Source: an uncultured Flavobacterium sp. (GTDB lineage: Bacteria > Bacteroidota > Bacteroidia > Flavobacteriales > Flavobacteriaceae). From it: a stretch of DNA of 33,290 nt. The notes beneath the pieces are model-generated. The model saw only the letters and a list, made by a program, of their open reading frames with translations, made no database searches and was not told where the DNA came from. The position numbers and the translations under genes were made by a program. Location: positions 1 to 33,290 of the forward strand of contig CANROJ010000020.1 of NCBI GenBank assembly GCA_947632215.1, written 5' to 3'. Positions 17,512-26,081 of this stretch are shown here, one piece after another; the stretch's first letter is position 1; every line of letters starts with the position of its first letter.

Positions 17512-17831
17512 TCGTTAATTATAGTTTTAGGTAAAATTACAAATTTTTATGTCTCTTTAGCATTTCTTTTTCTCTTTTAAAGGCTTTAGAAGTAATCAGC
17601 AAATAAGAAGACTTAGATTCTCTGTAGAAGAGTTCATGCAACTCAGGGATGTATTTTATTTATGCAATTGATATCCAGTGAAGGGATTTGGTGTGGTATT
17701 TTAGTGAATGTTTTAATAAAACAAGTCTTTTGGGCGTGTAGGGAAGATTACCCTATATTTAAAAAAAGCTAATTATAAACCAGTAGATTGTTAAACAATT
17801 AAAAAATGTTTTAATTTTGAAAAAAAAGAAA
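17512..17831. other. Divergent intergenic region before the M48 peptidase
   Basis: Apart from the promoter at 17787-17819 I see no gene or clear structure in this AT-rich 320-base stretch. Confidence 0.4.
17787..17819 (+). promoter_or_regulatory. Candidate promoter of the M48 peptidase gene
   Basis: ATTG at 17787-17790, 21 bases, then TAATTTTG at 17812-17819. With the usual distance to the start point, transcription would begin about 17823-17826, only a few bases before the ATG at 17832. Confidence 0.5.
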
Positions 17832-18647
17832 ATGAGAAAAACTGCAATTTTATTTGGAAGTGTTTTTTTAGCTATAGGATGTGCAACGAATCCTTTTACT
17901 GGAAAAAAGACGATGGCTTTAACTCCAAACTCTTCGTTGTTTCCTATGTCTTTTCAACAATATGATGATTTCCTTAAGGAACATAAAGCTATTACTGGTA
18001 CTAAGGATGCCCAGAGAATTCAAGAGATAGGACAACGTTTAAGTCAGGCCGCTGCTTTGTGGCTAGAGTCTAATGGTTATAAAGATTATTTAGATGAGTA
18101 TCGCTGGGAGTATAACTTAGTGCAAGATGATCAGATAAACGCTTGGTGTATGCCAGGAGGTAAGATTGTGTTCTTTACAGGTATTTTACCTATTTGTAAA
18201 ACGGATGCAGGCATAGCTGCAGTTATGGGCCATGAGATAGCTCACGCTTTAGCAAATCATGGACAGCAAAGAATGAGCGCGGCAATGTTGCAACAAGGAG
18301 GAGCTACTGCCGTAGGATTGTTAACTCAAAATTCGAGTCCTTTAGCTCAACAAGTTTGGTCAACTGTTTATGGTACTGGTACTCAGGTAGGAGTAATGCT
18401 GCCTTTTTCACGTGCAAACGAATCTCAAGCGGATGAGATAGGATTGACTCTAATGGCTATAGCTGGATATAACCCTAATGAAGCAGTAGAGTTTTGGTCG
18501 CGTATGTCTGAGGCAACAGGATCAGATTCTGGATCTTCCTTCATGAGTACTCACCCAGGAAATGAGCAAAGAATTGAACAGTTAAAGAATTTACTACCCC
18601 AGGCAAAGCAAGAAGCTGCAAAATTTGGCGTGCATTATACCAACTAG
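17832..18647 (+). CDS. M48-family metallopeptidase, lipoprotein
   Basis: A 271-residue protein starting at the ATG at 17832 (a TTG at 17817 is in frame but lies in the promoter -7 box). The signal ends with lipobox LAIGC. The zinc-peptidase domain has HEIAHALANHGQQR (HExxH) and the third ligand Glu in ESQADEIGLTLM, followed by STHPGNEQRIEQL. This matches the M48 group with LoiP/BepA-like periplasmic proteases, which handle outer-membrane proteins; its exact target is unknown. The next gene starts 37 bases later and may be co-transcribed. Confidence 0.92.
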   Translation: MRKTAILFGSVFLAIGCATNPFTGKKTMALTPNSSLFPMSFQQYDDFLKEHKAITGTKDAQRIQEIGQRLSQAAALWLESNGYKDYLDEYRWEYNLVQDDQINAWCMPGGKIVFFTGILPICKTDAGIAAVMGHEIAHALANHGQQRMSAAMLQQGGATAVGLLTQNSSPLAQQVWSTVYGTGTQVGVMLPFSRANESQADEIGLTLMAIAGYNPNEAVEFWSRMSEATGSDSGSSFMSTHPGNEQRIEQLKNLLPQAKQEAAKFGVHYTN

Positions 18648-18684
18648 AATATTAGATAAACCACTAGTATAGAAAATCTTTTTT

Positions 18685-19995
18685 ATGAAACAAAAGTATG
18701 TGAAAGGCGATAAGAAAGTTTTAAAAGCTTGGGCATTTTACGATTGGGCAAACTCGGTTTATTCTCTTGTTATATCCTCTTCAATTTTTCCATTGTTTTA
18801 TGGCTTTTTATTTCGAGAAATAAATCAAGATAGTTTTTCTATATTTTCTTATACAATAAAAAGTGAGTCTATTATTGGGTATACCACGGCATTTGGTTTT
18901 TTGATTATCGCTATTCTATCTCCTTTGCTCTCGGGTATTTCTGATTATTTGGGAACTAAGAAATTTTTTATGAAATTTTTCTGTGTTCTTGGAAGTTTTT
19001 CTTGTATGGCCTTGTATTTCTTTACTCTAGACTACATGGTGTTGAGTTTGTTTATATACCTGTTAGGTTTAATAGGTTTTTGGGCAAGTTTAGTGTTTTA
19101 TAATTCTTATCTACCTGAAATTGCACACAAAAATCAACAAGACAAAACCAGTGCTTTAGGCTTTGCTTATGGTTATATCGGCAGTGTTATTTTACTACTT
19201 ATTAATCTTGTCTTAGTAATGAACTATGAAGCATTTTACTTAGAATCAGCAGTTATGGCAATGCGCTATAGTTTCGTTTTAACAGGTATATGGTGGTTAG
19301 GCTTTAGTTTTTATACTTTTAGATTTTTACCCGATTTTAAAAATAATAACAAATTATCAACAGGAATTATTTTCAATGGTTTCCAAGAACTTCGCAAAGT
19401 TTGGCAGGAGTTTTCTAAACAAATTGCTATTAAGCGTTTCTTAGTTGCTTTCTTTGTGTACAGTATGGCAGTGCAAACTGTTATGATTATCGCTGCTTAT
19501 TTTGGAGAAAAGGAAATTCAATGGGTGAGTGATTCCCAAAGAACTACAGGTCTTATTGGTAGTATCTTGGTTATTCAGCTAGTAGCTGTACTTGGAGCCT
19601 TCGCTACAAGTAAATTATCATCTAAAATAGGTAATATATATACGCTTTGCATTTTAAATGCGTTATGGATAATAGTATGTATTTATGCCTATGGTATTCA
19701 GAGTCCAAATGAGTTCTATGTTGCTGCAGCTTTTGTTGGTTTGATAATGGGTGGAATTCAAGCATTATCAAGATCTACATATTCTAAGTTATTACCAGAG
19801 ACAAAGGATACTACTTCTTTTTTTAGTTTCTATGATGTAACCGAGAAAATAGGAATTGTTGTTGGGATGCTAATATTTGCTTTAGTAAGTGATTGGACTG
19901 GTAAGATGCAGAATGCTATTTTATTTTTAATTGTATTTTTTGCCCTAGGAGTTCTTTTACTTTGGCGAATACCAGCAAAAGGCAAAGAGATATAA
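18685..19995 (+). CDS. MFS transporter, UMF1/Atg22-like family
   Basis: A 436-residue membrane protein with about 12 predicted membrane segments. KAWAFYDWANSVYSLVI at the N-terminus is the hallmark of the UMF1 (Atg22-like) branch of the major facilitator superfamily; GGIQALSRSTYSKLLPETKDTTSFFSFYDVTEKIG in the tenth segment region is equally typical. The yeast member exports amino acids from the vacuole; substrates of the bacterial members are not known. It follows the M48 gene. Confidence 0.92.
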   Translation: MKQKYVKGDKKVLKAWAFYDWANSVYSLVISSSIFPLFYGFLFREINQDSFSIFSYTIKSESIIGYTTAFGFLIIAILSPLLSGISDYLGTKKFFMKFFCVLGSFSCMALYFFTLDYMVLSLFIYLLGLIGFWASLVFYNSYLPEIAHKNQQDKTSALGFAYGYIGSVILLLINLVLVMNYEAFYLESAVMAMRYSFVLTGIWWLGFSFYTFRFLPDFKNNNKLSTGIIFNGFQELRKVWQEFSKQIAIKRFLVAFFVYSMAVQTVMIIAAYFGEKEIQWVSDSQRTTGLIGSILVIQLVAVLGAFATSKLSSKIGNIYTLCILNALWIIVCIYAYGIQSPNEFYVAAAFVGLIMGGIQALSRSTYSKLLPETKDTTSFFSFYDVTEKIGIVVGMLIFALVSDWTGKMQNAILFLIVFFALGVLLLWRIPAKGKEI

Positions 19996-20052
19996 TACAG
20001 AGAATTAGGATAGTTAAATAAAAAAAGAGTAATTCAATTTATTAATATCTGT

Positions 20053-21015
20053 ATGGAGAAAATATATTCGATGCTAAAAGTTTTTACTTTTGCCTTACTT
20101 ATTATAGGAATTCAATCCTGTGAAAATGAGCCTGTTGATGCCTATTTAAAGGATAGTGATTTGGTTGGTAAAACTGTGGTTCGCCTTTTAATTGAAGATA
20201 GTCAAGAGATATTTCGTGAAAATATTTATGCAACAGTAAATAAAAAGGGAGAATTTAAATTGGTGATGCGCGATTTGATGCAAAGGCAAGATTCCTTACA
20301 ACTGTTCACTCGTTTGTTTCAAGTAGGTACTTTTCCAGGAGGAAGTAATCCATCTATTTATTGGAATCAATTAACCAATATGTACTATAGTACAGTTGAT
20401 TCCCAGCGTCCTGGTTATGTAACTGGCTTTATTAAGATGGAATATATTAATAAAAAAGCTCAGGTTGTAAACGGAGATTTTGACTTACTTATGATCCCTA
20501 TGCAAGACAAGCAAGATACTACCAATATATCTTTAGATCCAAATATTTCAAGTTTTAAGGTTTCAGGTAGTTTTACTGATCTTCCTTATCAAAGAGAAGA
20601 AGCTTATTATTTGGAGGCAGAAATAAACCAAGAAGTTTTTAGAAATAATATAGCTACCTTAACACAAAATGACAATGCTTTTATTGCCAAAGCTGTAGGG
20701 GTTGAAGATCCAGAAAAGAGTATTATAATAACTCTACCAAGACAAGGAATTGAGCAAGGTAAAACTTATGATTTTTCACAAGCTGGGTTCTCTGCAATTT
20801 ATACCTCAGAGAATGGTATAGAGTATGATTTAGGTAAATCCAATGGGAGCTTTAGTGGTACTTCTAGAATAACCATAGTTACATTACAAGACTCTAGTCA
20901 AGCACAAGGTGTCTTGCTTGAAACAAGGTTTAACTTAGAAATGCATCCTTTAGGACAAGGCCAAGATCCGTTAATAGTTGAATTTGGTAGTTTTAGATTA
21001 ACAACTGGTTTATAA
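20053..21015 (+). CDS. Lipoprotein of unknown function with an internal duplication
   Basis: A 320-residue protein. A hydrophobic stretch ends in IGIQSCENEP, a lipoprotein signal with Cys at ~23; an ATG six codons in (MLKVFTF) is an alternative start. The rest looks beta-rich. Two halves resemble each other: EIFRENIYATVNKKGEF (~52-68) against EVFRNNIATLTQNDNAF (~194-210), and GDFDLLMIP (~141-149) against RFNLEMHP (~292-299). It resembles DUF6252-type proteins of Flavobacteriia in the C-terminal half, which is only a guess. It has a strong terminator. Confidence 0.75.
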   Translation: MEKIYSMLKVFTFALLIIGIQSCENEPVDAYLKDSDLVGKTVVRLLIEDSQEIFRENIYATVNKKGEFKLVMRDLMQRQDSLQLFTRLFQVGTFPGGSNPSIYWNQLTNMYYSTVDSQRPGYVTGFIKMEYINKKAQVVNGDFDLLMIPMQDKQDTTNISLDPNISSFKVSGSFTDLPYQREEAYYLEAEINQEVFRNNIATLTQNDNAFIAKAVGVEDPEKSIIITLPRQGIEQGKTYDFSQAGFSAIYTSENGIEYDLGKSNGSFSGTSRITIVTLQDSSQAQGVLLETRFNLEMHPLGQGQDPLIVEFGSFRLTTGL

Positions 21016-21044
21016 GAACATTAATAAAGATTAGATAAAATAAG

Positions 21045-21074
21045 AATCCCTAAAAAAAATATAGGGATTTTTTT
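21045..21074 (+). terminator. Terminator before lon
   Basis: AATCCCTA (21045-21052) pairs with TAGGGATT (21062-21069) across an A-rich loop, followed by five T's. Confidence 0.88.
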
Positions 21075-21216
21075 ATGGCATAAAGATTGACCTATTATCT
21101 AGTTAATAAGAATAGTATAAATGTAAAACATTGTCATTAAGGTGTTTGAGTAATGTTAGAGTAAGATGTACTTGAGTTAAAACATACTTTACTGACAGAA
21201 TGACGTAAAAATAATT

Positions 21217-23703
21217 ATGGGGAATCAAAAAATAATAACATTGGACAATTTGTCGTTGCAGGATATGGCGCATGGAGATTCTGAATTTATTCCTTTGTTA
21301 AGCCATGAAGATGAACAGGAGATGAATCAGGAGGAATTACCAAAGGAGTTGCCTATTTTACCTTTGAGAAACATGGTTTTGTTTCCTGGTGTTGTTATTC
21401 CTATTACAGCAGGTAGAGATAAATCAATAGAGTTATTACACGCTGCAAATAAAGGGGACAAGACCATTGGTGTAGTTGCCCAAAAAAATGAAGATACAGA
21501 AGATCCTTCTATAACTGATATTTACCAAGAGGGTACGGTTGCTAAAATTTTAAAGTTACTTAAACTTCCTGATGGAAATATAACGGTAATCTTGCAAGGT
21601 AAGAAACGTTTTAATGTTGTTGAAATCGTACAAGAAGAACCTTATTTAAAAGCTATAGTAGCAGAACGTGACGAGGTAAGACCCGATATAGAGGAACCGG
21701 AGTTTGTAGCAATTGTAGATTCTATTAAGGAAGTGGCAATTGACATTATTAGAGAGAATCCGAATTTACCTTCAGAGGCAGCCTTTGCTATTAAGAATAT
21801 AGAAAGCAGCTCTTTCCTTATCAATTTTGTGTCTTCAAATATGAATTTGAGTGTAGAGCAAAAGCAAAATTTGTTGCAAATAAATGATTTGAAACAACGT
21901 GCTTTTGAAACATTGAGATTGATGAATTTGGAATTGCAAAAATTAGAGCTTAAAAATACGATACAATCAAAAGTTCGCTTTGATTTAGATCAACAGCAAA
22001 AAGAATATTTCTTGCATCAACAAATGAAGACTATCCAAGAAGAACTTGGAGGTTTTTCAAATGAAGAGGAGATAGAAGAAATGAAAGCTCTAGCTAAGAC
22101 TAAAAAATGGTCTAAGGAAGTTAAAGAGAGATTCGAAAAAGAAATGATGAAGTTTCAAAGAATGAATCCTCAAGTTGCTGAGTATGGAATTCAACGCAAT
22201 TTTCTAGAGCTAATGTTAGAACTTCCTTGGTCTGTATATTCTAAGGATAATTTTGACCTTAAAAATGCTCAAAAGATATTAGATAAAGATCACTATGGGA
22301 TTGAAGATGTTAAAAAGCGTGTTCTAGAACATATGGCTGTCTTAAAGTTGCGAAATGACTTAAAATCACCTATTCTATGTTTGTATGGACCTCCTGGGGT
22401 TGGTAAAACATCTATTGGAAAGTCTATTGCTAACGCACTGGGTAGAGAATACGTTAGAATCTCTCTAGGGGGATTAAGAGATGAGGCTGAAATTAGAGGA
22501 CATAGAAAAACTTATATCGGCGCAATGCCAGGACGCATTATCCAAAGTATTAAGAAAGTAAAAACATCTAATCCGGTTTTCTTACTTGATGAGATCGATA
22601 AGTTATCTTCAAGTCATACTGGAGATCCATCTTCTGCGTTATTAGAAGTTTTAGATCCAGAACAAAATTCTGATTTCTATGATAACTTTTTAGAAATGGG
22701 CTTCGACTTGTCTAAAGTTATGTTCATTGCCACTTCTAATAGTTTAGCAACTATACAACCAGCTTTACGCGACCGTATGGAGATTATCGAGATGAATGGA
22801 TATACAGTGGAAGAAAAAGTAGAAATTGGTAAGCAGCATTTATTGCCAAAGCAAGTTTTATTACATGGGTTAACCAGTAAGGAACTTCAAATCGGTAAGA
22901 AGCAAATGGAGTTTATTATAACTAATTACACTAGAGAATCAGGAGTACGTGGATTGGATAAGCAAATTGCTAATGTTGCAAGAGGAATTGCTAAGCGTAT
23001 TGTAATGGAGGAGCCTTACACTGTGAAGTTAACAGAGGCGGACATTATATCCATTTTAGGTACACCTCGTTTTGATCGTGATAAATACGAAAATAATGAT
23101 GTTGCCGGTGTAGTAACTGGATTAGCATGGACAAGTGTAGGTGGGGATATTCTTTATATAGAATCTTTAGTAAGTAAAGGCAAAGGAGGTCTGTCTATTA
23201 CTGGAAACCTAGGTAATGTAATGAAGGAATCTGCAACGATCGCTTTAGAATATATTAAAGCACATGCTAAAGACTTCAATATAGCTCAGGAAGTTTTAGA
23301 TAATTACAAAATCCATATTCACGTACCAGAAGGAGCAACTCCTAAAGATGGTCCAAGTGCTGGTATTACAATGTTGACTTCCATGGTTTCTTCTTTTACA
23401 CAAAGAAAAGTGAAAAAGAATTTAGCTATGACAGGTGAAATTACTCTAAGAGGAAAGGTATTGCCAGTGGGAGGGATAAAAGAAAAAATTCTTGCTGCTA
23501 AAAGGGCTAATATTAAAGAAATCATTCTTTGTAAGGACAATAAGAAAGATATAGACGAAATAAAGGAAGACTACTTAAAAGGTTTGACCTTCCATTATGT
23601 AGATAAGATGCAGGAGGTATTAGAGATTGCATTGACAAAGGATAAGGTAAAAAACCCAATTGTTTTTGATGTAGATCAAAAACCAAAGAAGACCAAGGAG
23701 TAA
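21217..23703 (+). CDS. lon: ATP-dependent protease Lon
   Basis: An 828-residue cytoplasmic AAA+ serine protease for damaged and regulatory proteins. The N-terminal substrate-binding domain begins at ELPILPLRNMVLFPG (~46-60) after an acidic 45-residue leader. The ATPase has Walker A GPPGVGKTS and Walker B PVFLLDEIDKL; sensor regions follow. The protease domain ends with the catalytic Ser in PKDGPSAGITM and Lys in GGIKEKILAAKR. The C-terminal tail is Lys-rich. It stands alone between a terminator and an IS remnant. I saw no clear Bacteroidetes promoter box in the 140 bases before it. Confidence 0.98.
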   Translation: MGNQKIITLDNLSLQDMAHGDSEFIPLLSHEDEQEMNQEELPKELPILPLRNMVLFPGVVIPITAGRDKSIELLHAANKGDKTIGVVAQKNEDTEDPSITDIYQEGTVAKILKLLKLPDGNITVILQGKKRFNVVEIVQEEPYLKAIVAERDEVRPDIEEPEFVAIVDSIKEVAIDIIRENPNLPSEAAFAIKNIESSSFLINFVSSNMNLSVEQKQNLLQINDLKQRAFETLRLMNLELQKLELKNTIQSKVRFDLDQQQKEYFLHQQMKTIQEELGGFSNEEEIEEMKALAKTKKWSKEVKERFEKEMMKFQRMNPQVAEYGIQRNFLELMLELPWSVYSKDNFDLKNAQKILDKDHYGIEDVKKRVLEHMAVLKLRNDLKSPILCLYGPPGVGKTSIGKSIANALGREYVRISLGGLRDEAEIRGHRKTYIGAMPGRIIQSIKKVKTSNPVFLLDEIDKLSSSHTGDPSSALLEVLDPEQNSDFYDNFLEMGFDLSKVMFIATSNSLATIQPALRDRMEIIEMNGYTVEEKVEIGKQHLLPKQVLLHGLTSKELQIGKKQMEFIITNYTRESGVRGLDKQIANVARGIAKRIVMEEPYTVKLTEADIISILGTPRFDRDKYENNDVAGVVTGLAWTSVGGDILYIESLVSKGKGGLSITGNLGNVMKESATIALEYIKAHAKDFNIAQEVLDNYKIHIHVPEGATPKDGPSAGITMLTSMVSSFTQRKVKKNLAMTGEITLRGKVLPVGGIKEKILAAKRANIKEIILCKDNKKDIDEIKEDYLKGLTFHYVDKMQEVLEIALTKDKVKNPIVFDVDQKPKKTKE

Positions 23704-23708
23704 TTATA

Positions 23709-23731
23709 TAAACTACTAAGTAGTTTTTAAA
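23709..23731 (+). terminator. Small hairpin after lon
   Basis: AAACTA and TAGTTT form a 6-bp stem just 8 bases past the lon stop, followed by T's. It is short and could be a weak terminator. Confidence 0.5.
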
Positions 23732-23739
23732 AGTACAAC

Positions 23740-24110
23740 TAGGCTAATCCTTAAAAGGAGAACCAAGTCGTACAATCTTTTAAATACAATGAGCCCGGTA
23801 TACTTACCGGGCTCATTGTATTTAAATTAATGCCAATTCGCTTGTTGTTATAGTATTTGATGAACTGTTTTATTTGCTTAGTTAATTCTAGTGTAGAATT
23901 GTATTTCTTTAGGTAGAATAACTCTGTCTTTTAAACTACAAAGAAGTTTTTTATTATAGCATTATCAAGACAAATCCCTTCTCTAGAGATACTTTGTGTA
24001 ATAAAAGTATCTTTTAATTTATTGTGGTACTTCTACAACCTATATTGCCATCGCTTAGTAGAATGATGTATGGTCTTTTGCTTATTTGCTTTGTCTTTTT
24101 AACGACTTTT
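23740..24110 (-). pseudogene. Decayed IS3-family transposase
   Basis: On the reverse strand the sequence from ~24095 down to ~23790 reads, with an in-frame stop in the middle, IHHSTKRWQY, then SISREGICLDNAIIKNFF, KTELFYLKKYNSTLEL, QIKQFIKYYNNKRIGIN and NTMSPV. These are the last parts of an IS3-type integrase core: HSD.GxQY, the SMSRKGNCLDNAxxENFF block and YYNNKRIxxxLxxMSPVQYR. The catalytic Glu of ENFF is now Lys, and the element has stops and small shifts. The 3' end (TAGGCTAAT at 23740) matches that of the remnant behind dnaB. Bases 24110-24240 continue the AT-rich remnant without clear motifs. Confidence 0.85.
23779..23826. repeat. 22-bp perfect palindrome behind lon
   Basis: The arms 23779-23800 and 23805-23826 are exactly complementary with a TACT loop. 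The core GAGCCCGGTA/TACCGGGCTC coincides with the transposase MSPVQYRAH codons. A sister palindrome of the same length is at 27547-27594. There is no long T-run after it, so as a terminator it would rely on the strong stem. Confidence 0.9.
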
Positions 24111-24277
24111 AAGTATATTTAAAGGTTGTTTAAAGTAGGTGAATTACAACTAACGATCTTTTTTATATAGCAATTCTAAAATTAGCGGTAACAATAATTT
24201 ATTCCCACCTTTATTGAACTCTGTTATTTCAGTAGTCATTTTTGATATGGCTTTGTAGCTTTAAAATTTCTATTTAT

Positions 24278-24744
24278 ATGAAAAAAATAAAAAACCCTTC
24301 CAAGAATAACTTTAAACACCTTTTAGTATTTGTTGGTATTGTGTTTGTTAGTATTTCTTCCTCTGCTCAAAACAACATTGTCAACGAGGTTATTGTAATT
24401 GATTCGGCTGGCCTTACAGATAATTTTGAACATATTTTATTTAATAACTAAACAAAGCAATGGACTATTCATCCAAATGAGCACGATATTTTTATATTTA
24501 AGGTTATTAAAGAACTAAGTTTGGAAGATATCCCTACCCAACATAAAACTATTTTGATTAACTCATTTATTGATGATTCAGTTTATAGATATGAAAAAAT
24601 ATATTGCAACAAGCCTGGTCCCCATATTTTGGAGGTACTCATATTGAAACGATGGTTTATAAAAATTTATACCTAAAAGCATTGAATTCTTCAGAAAACT
24701 ATTATAAAGTTTCAATGATATATCGTTGGAAAATAAAGAACTAA
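24278..24744 (+). pseudogene. Broken gene for a small secreted protein
   Basis: The ATG at 24278 opens a clear signal peptide (FKHLLVFVGIVFVSISSSAQ). The frame stops at TAA 24449-24451, yet the same frame continues open with sensible codons (TKQWTIHPNEHDIFIFKVIK, then SFIDDSVYRYEKIYCN) to ~24630. A shift there moves to another frame, which reads GTHIETMVYKNLYLKALNSS and SMIYRWKIKN before a stop at 742-744 of that thousand. Repaired, it would be a protein of about 155 residues. I do not recognise the family. Size, signal and position resemble the small secreted protein at 32282-32773, but sequence similarity is not convincing. Confidence 0.65.
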
Positions 24745-24851
24745 AAAGTCTATGGGATATAGTACTACAATACTGTTTTATAAACGGTGTGAAATATAAA
24801 AATCTACTTGGCTAACAAAACAATACTGCCTCTTATAGATACCAAAGTTAT

Positions 24852-24894
24852 AAAGCACAGATATGGATTCATCTTAAGAAGTTGTGCTTTTTTT
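24852..24894 (+). terminator. Terminator candidate behind the broken gene
   Basis: AAAGCAC and GTGCTTT pair across about 26 bases that can form a smaller inner hairpin (AGAT/ATCT), followed by T's at 24891-24894. Confidence 0.6.
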
Positions 24895-25072
24895 AGTAGT
24901 TATATCTTATTTGTCTTAGTGAATTTTTAAGCGATATTTTACTTTTTTTAGACTTTTTGTTAGTAGTATTAATCTAAAATTATTCTTAAAAACATGTTTT
25001 TTGTTTGTCAAAATGTAGTATAAGTATTTAACATTTAGTTGATTGATTAAAATAAATATTAGTTGAGATAAT

Positions 25073-25105
25073 TTTGTAGCAAAAGAATTAGAAAATGTAC
25101 CTTTG
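25073..25105 (+). promoter_or_regulatory. Promoter-like pair in the cmk upstream region
   Basis: TTTG at 25073-25076, 21 bases, TACCTTTG at 25098-25105. It would start an RNA of ~250 bases before cmk. A second -7-like box, TATCTTTC at 25251-25258 with T's 18 bases before it, could start nearer. Confidence 0.45.
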
Positions 25106-25314
25106 CCAAGTTTCAATACAAAGTAATTGTATTGGCATAGTGCAATAGTTGTGTTTTATAAGTTATAATACAAGAACTATCTAAAAGTATACTTTAGCTA
25201 ACAAGAAAGAAATGAACAAAGGAGTAGTTTTTTTTTTACTTGTAATGCAGTATCTTTCGCAGCAAATATAAATTAGCTTAATTATATCTAATTTATGCTG
25301 TGAGACAAAAGCTT

Positions 25315-25339
25315 CTCTTTTTGTGTAAAAGAGTTTTTT
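25315..25339 (+). terminator. Terminator-like hairpin in the cmk leader
   Basis: CTCTTTT (25315-25321) pairs with AAAAGAG (25327-25333), followed by six T's; it ends 22 bases before the cmk start codon. Either promoter above would place it inside the cmk leader RNA, so it may attenuate cmk or end a small RNA. Confidence 0.6.
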
Positions 25340-25361
25340 AATTATTTAAATTCGTTGAAAT

Positions 25362-26054
25362 TTGAAAAAGATAACAATTGCGATTGATGGTTTTTCTTCT
25401 ACAGGAAAAAGTACATTAGCTAAATCCTTAGCCAAGTCCTTAGGCTACGTATATATTGATACAGGAGCCATGTATAGAGCAGTTACTTTATTTGCTATGC
25501 GCAAGGGGTTTATCAGTGATAAAGGCTTTGATCAAGAAAAACTAATTGAATCCTTAGATCAAATTCAATTGCATTTTGAGTATAATCCAGAGAAAGGTTT
25601 TGCTGAGATTTATTTAAACAATGAAAATGTTGAACAGGTTATTCGTTCATTGGAAGTCTCAGGTTTTGTTAGTGTGATAGCAGCCGTTAGTGAAGTAAGG
25701 AAGAAATTAGTGGAGCAACAGCAAAACTTTGGTAATACCAAAGGAGTTGTAATGGATGGTAGAGATATCGGTACAGTAGTGTTCCCTAATGCTGAGCTGA
25801 AAATTTTCATGAGTGCTAGTGCTCAAATACGAGCTCAAAGACGCTTTGATGAATTAAAAGATAGTAGTCCTAATATTACTTACCAGCAAGTATACCAAAA
25901 CGTAGTTCAAAGAGATGCCATTGATAGCTCAAGAGAAGATTCTCCTTTAATAAAAGCACAAGATGCTATCGAGGTGGATAATTCACAAATGAGTATTGAA
26001 GATCAGTTTGAGTTAATAACAGGACTAGTTCGTCAAAGACAATTAGAACAATAA
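25362..26054 (+). CDS. cmk: Cytidylate kinase
   Basis: A 230-residue kinase that phosphorylates CMP and dCMP. P-loop DGFSSTGKSTLAK at 8-20, DTGAMYRAVTL, DGRDIGTVVFPNAELKIFMSA and RDAIDSSREDSPL are all family signatures. The start is a TTG at 25362; the next codon upstream but one is a stop (TGA at 25356), so this is the earliest possible start and fits the family's N-terminus. It lies 27 bases before the nucleoside transporter gene, consistent with a shared nucleoside-use unit. Confidence 0.96.
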   Translation: MKKITIAIDGFSSTGKSTLAKSLAKSLGYVYIDTGAMYRAVTLFAMRKGFISDKGFDQEKLIESLDQIQLHFEYNPEKGFAEIYLNNENVEQVIRSLEVSGFVSVIAAVSEVRKKLVEQQQNFGNTKGVVMDGRDIGTVVFPNAELKIFMSASAQIRAQRRFDELKDSSPNITYQQVYQNVVQRDAIDSSREDSPLIKAQDAIEVDNSQMSIEDQFELITGLVRQRQLEQ

Positions 26055-26081
26055 TAGATAAACTTTTTAGTATAAAATTTT

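Larger units (their letters stand above)
24745..25361. other. Gap between the broken gene and cmk
   Basis: Contents seen: a long-stem terminator candidate at 24852-24894, a promoter-like pair at 25073-25105, a 7-bp hairpin at 25114-25134, a 19-codon reading frame at 25212-25271 and a terminator-like hairpin at 25315-25339. I see no full gene. Confidence 0.5.

Noticed and set aside
24916..25116. 66-codon reverse frame
   Set aside because: Lys/Leu/Ile-rich translation of AT-rich DNA without a start context or motif; it overlaps a promoter-like pair.
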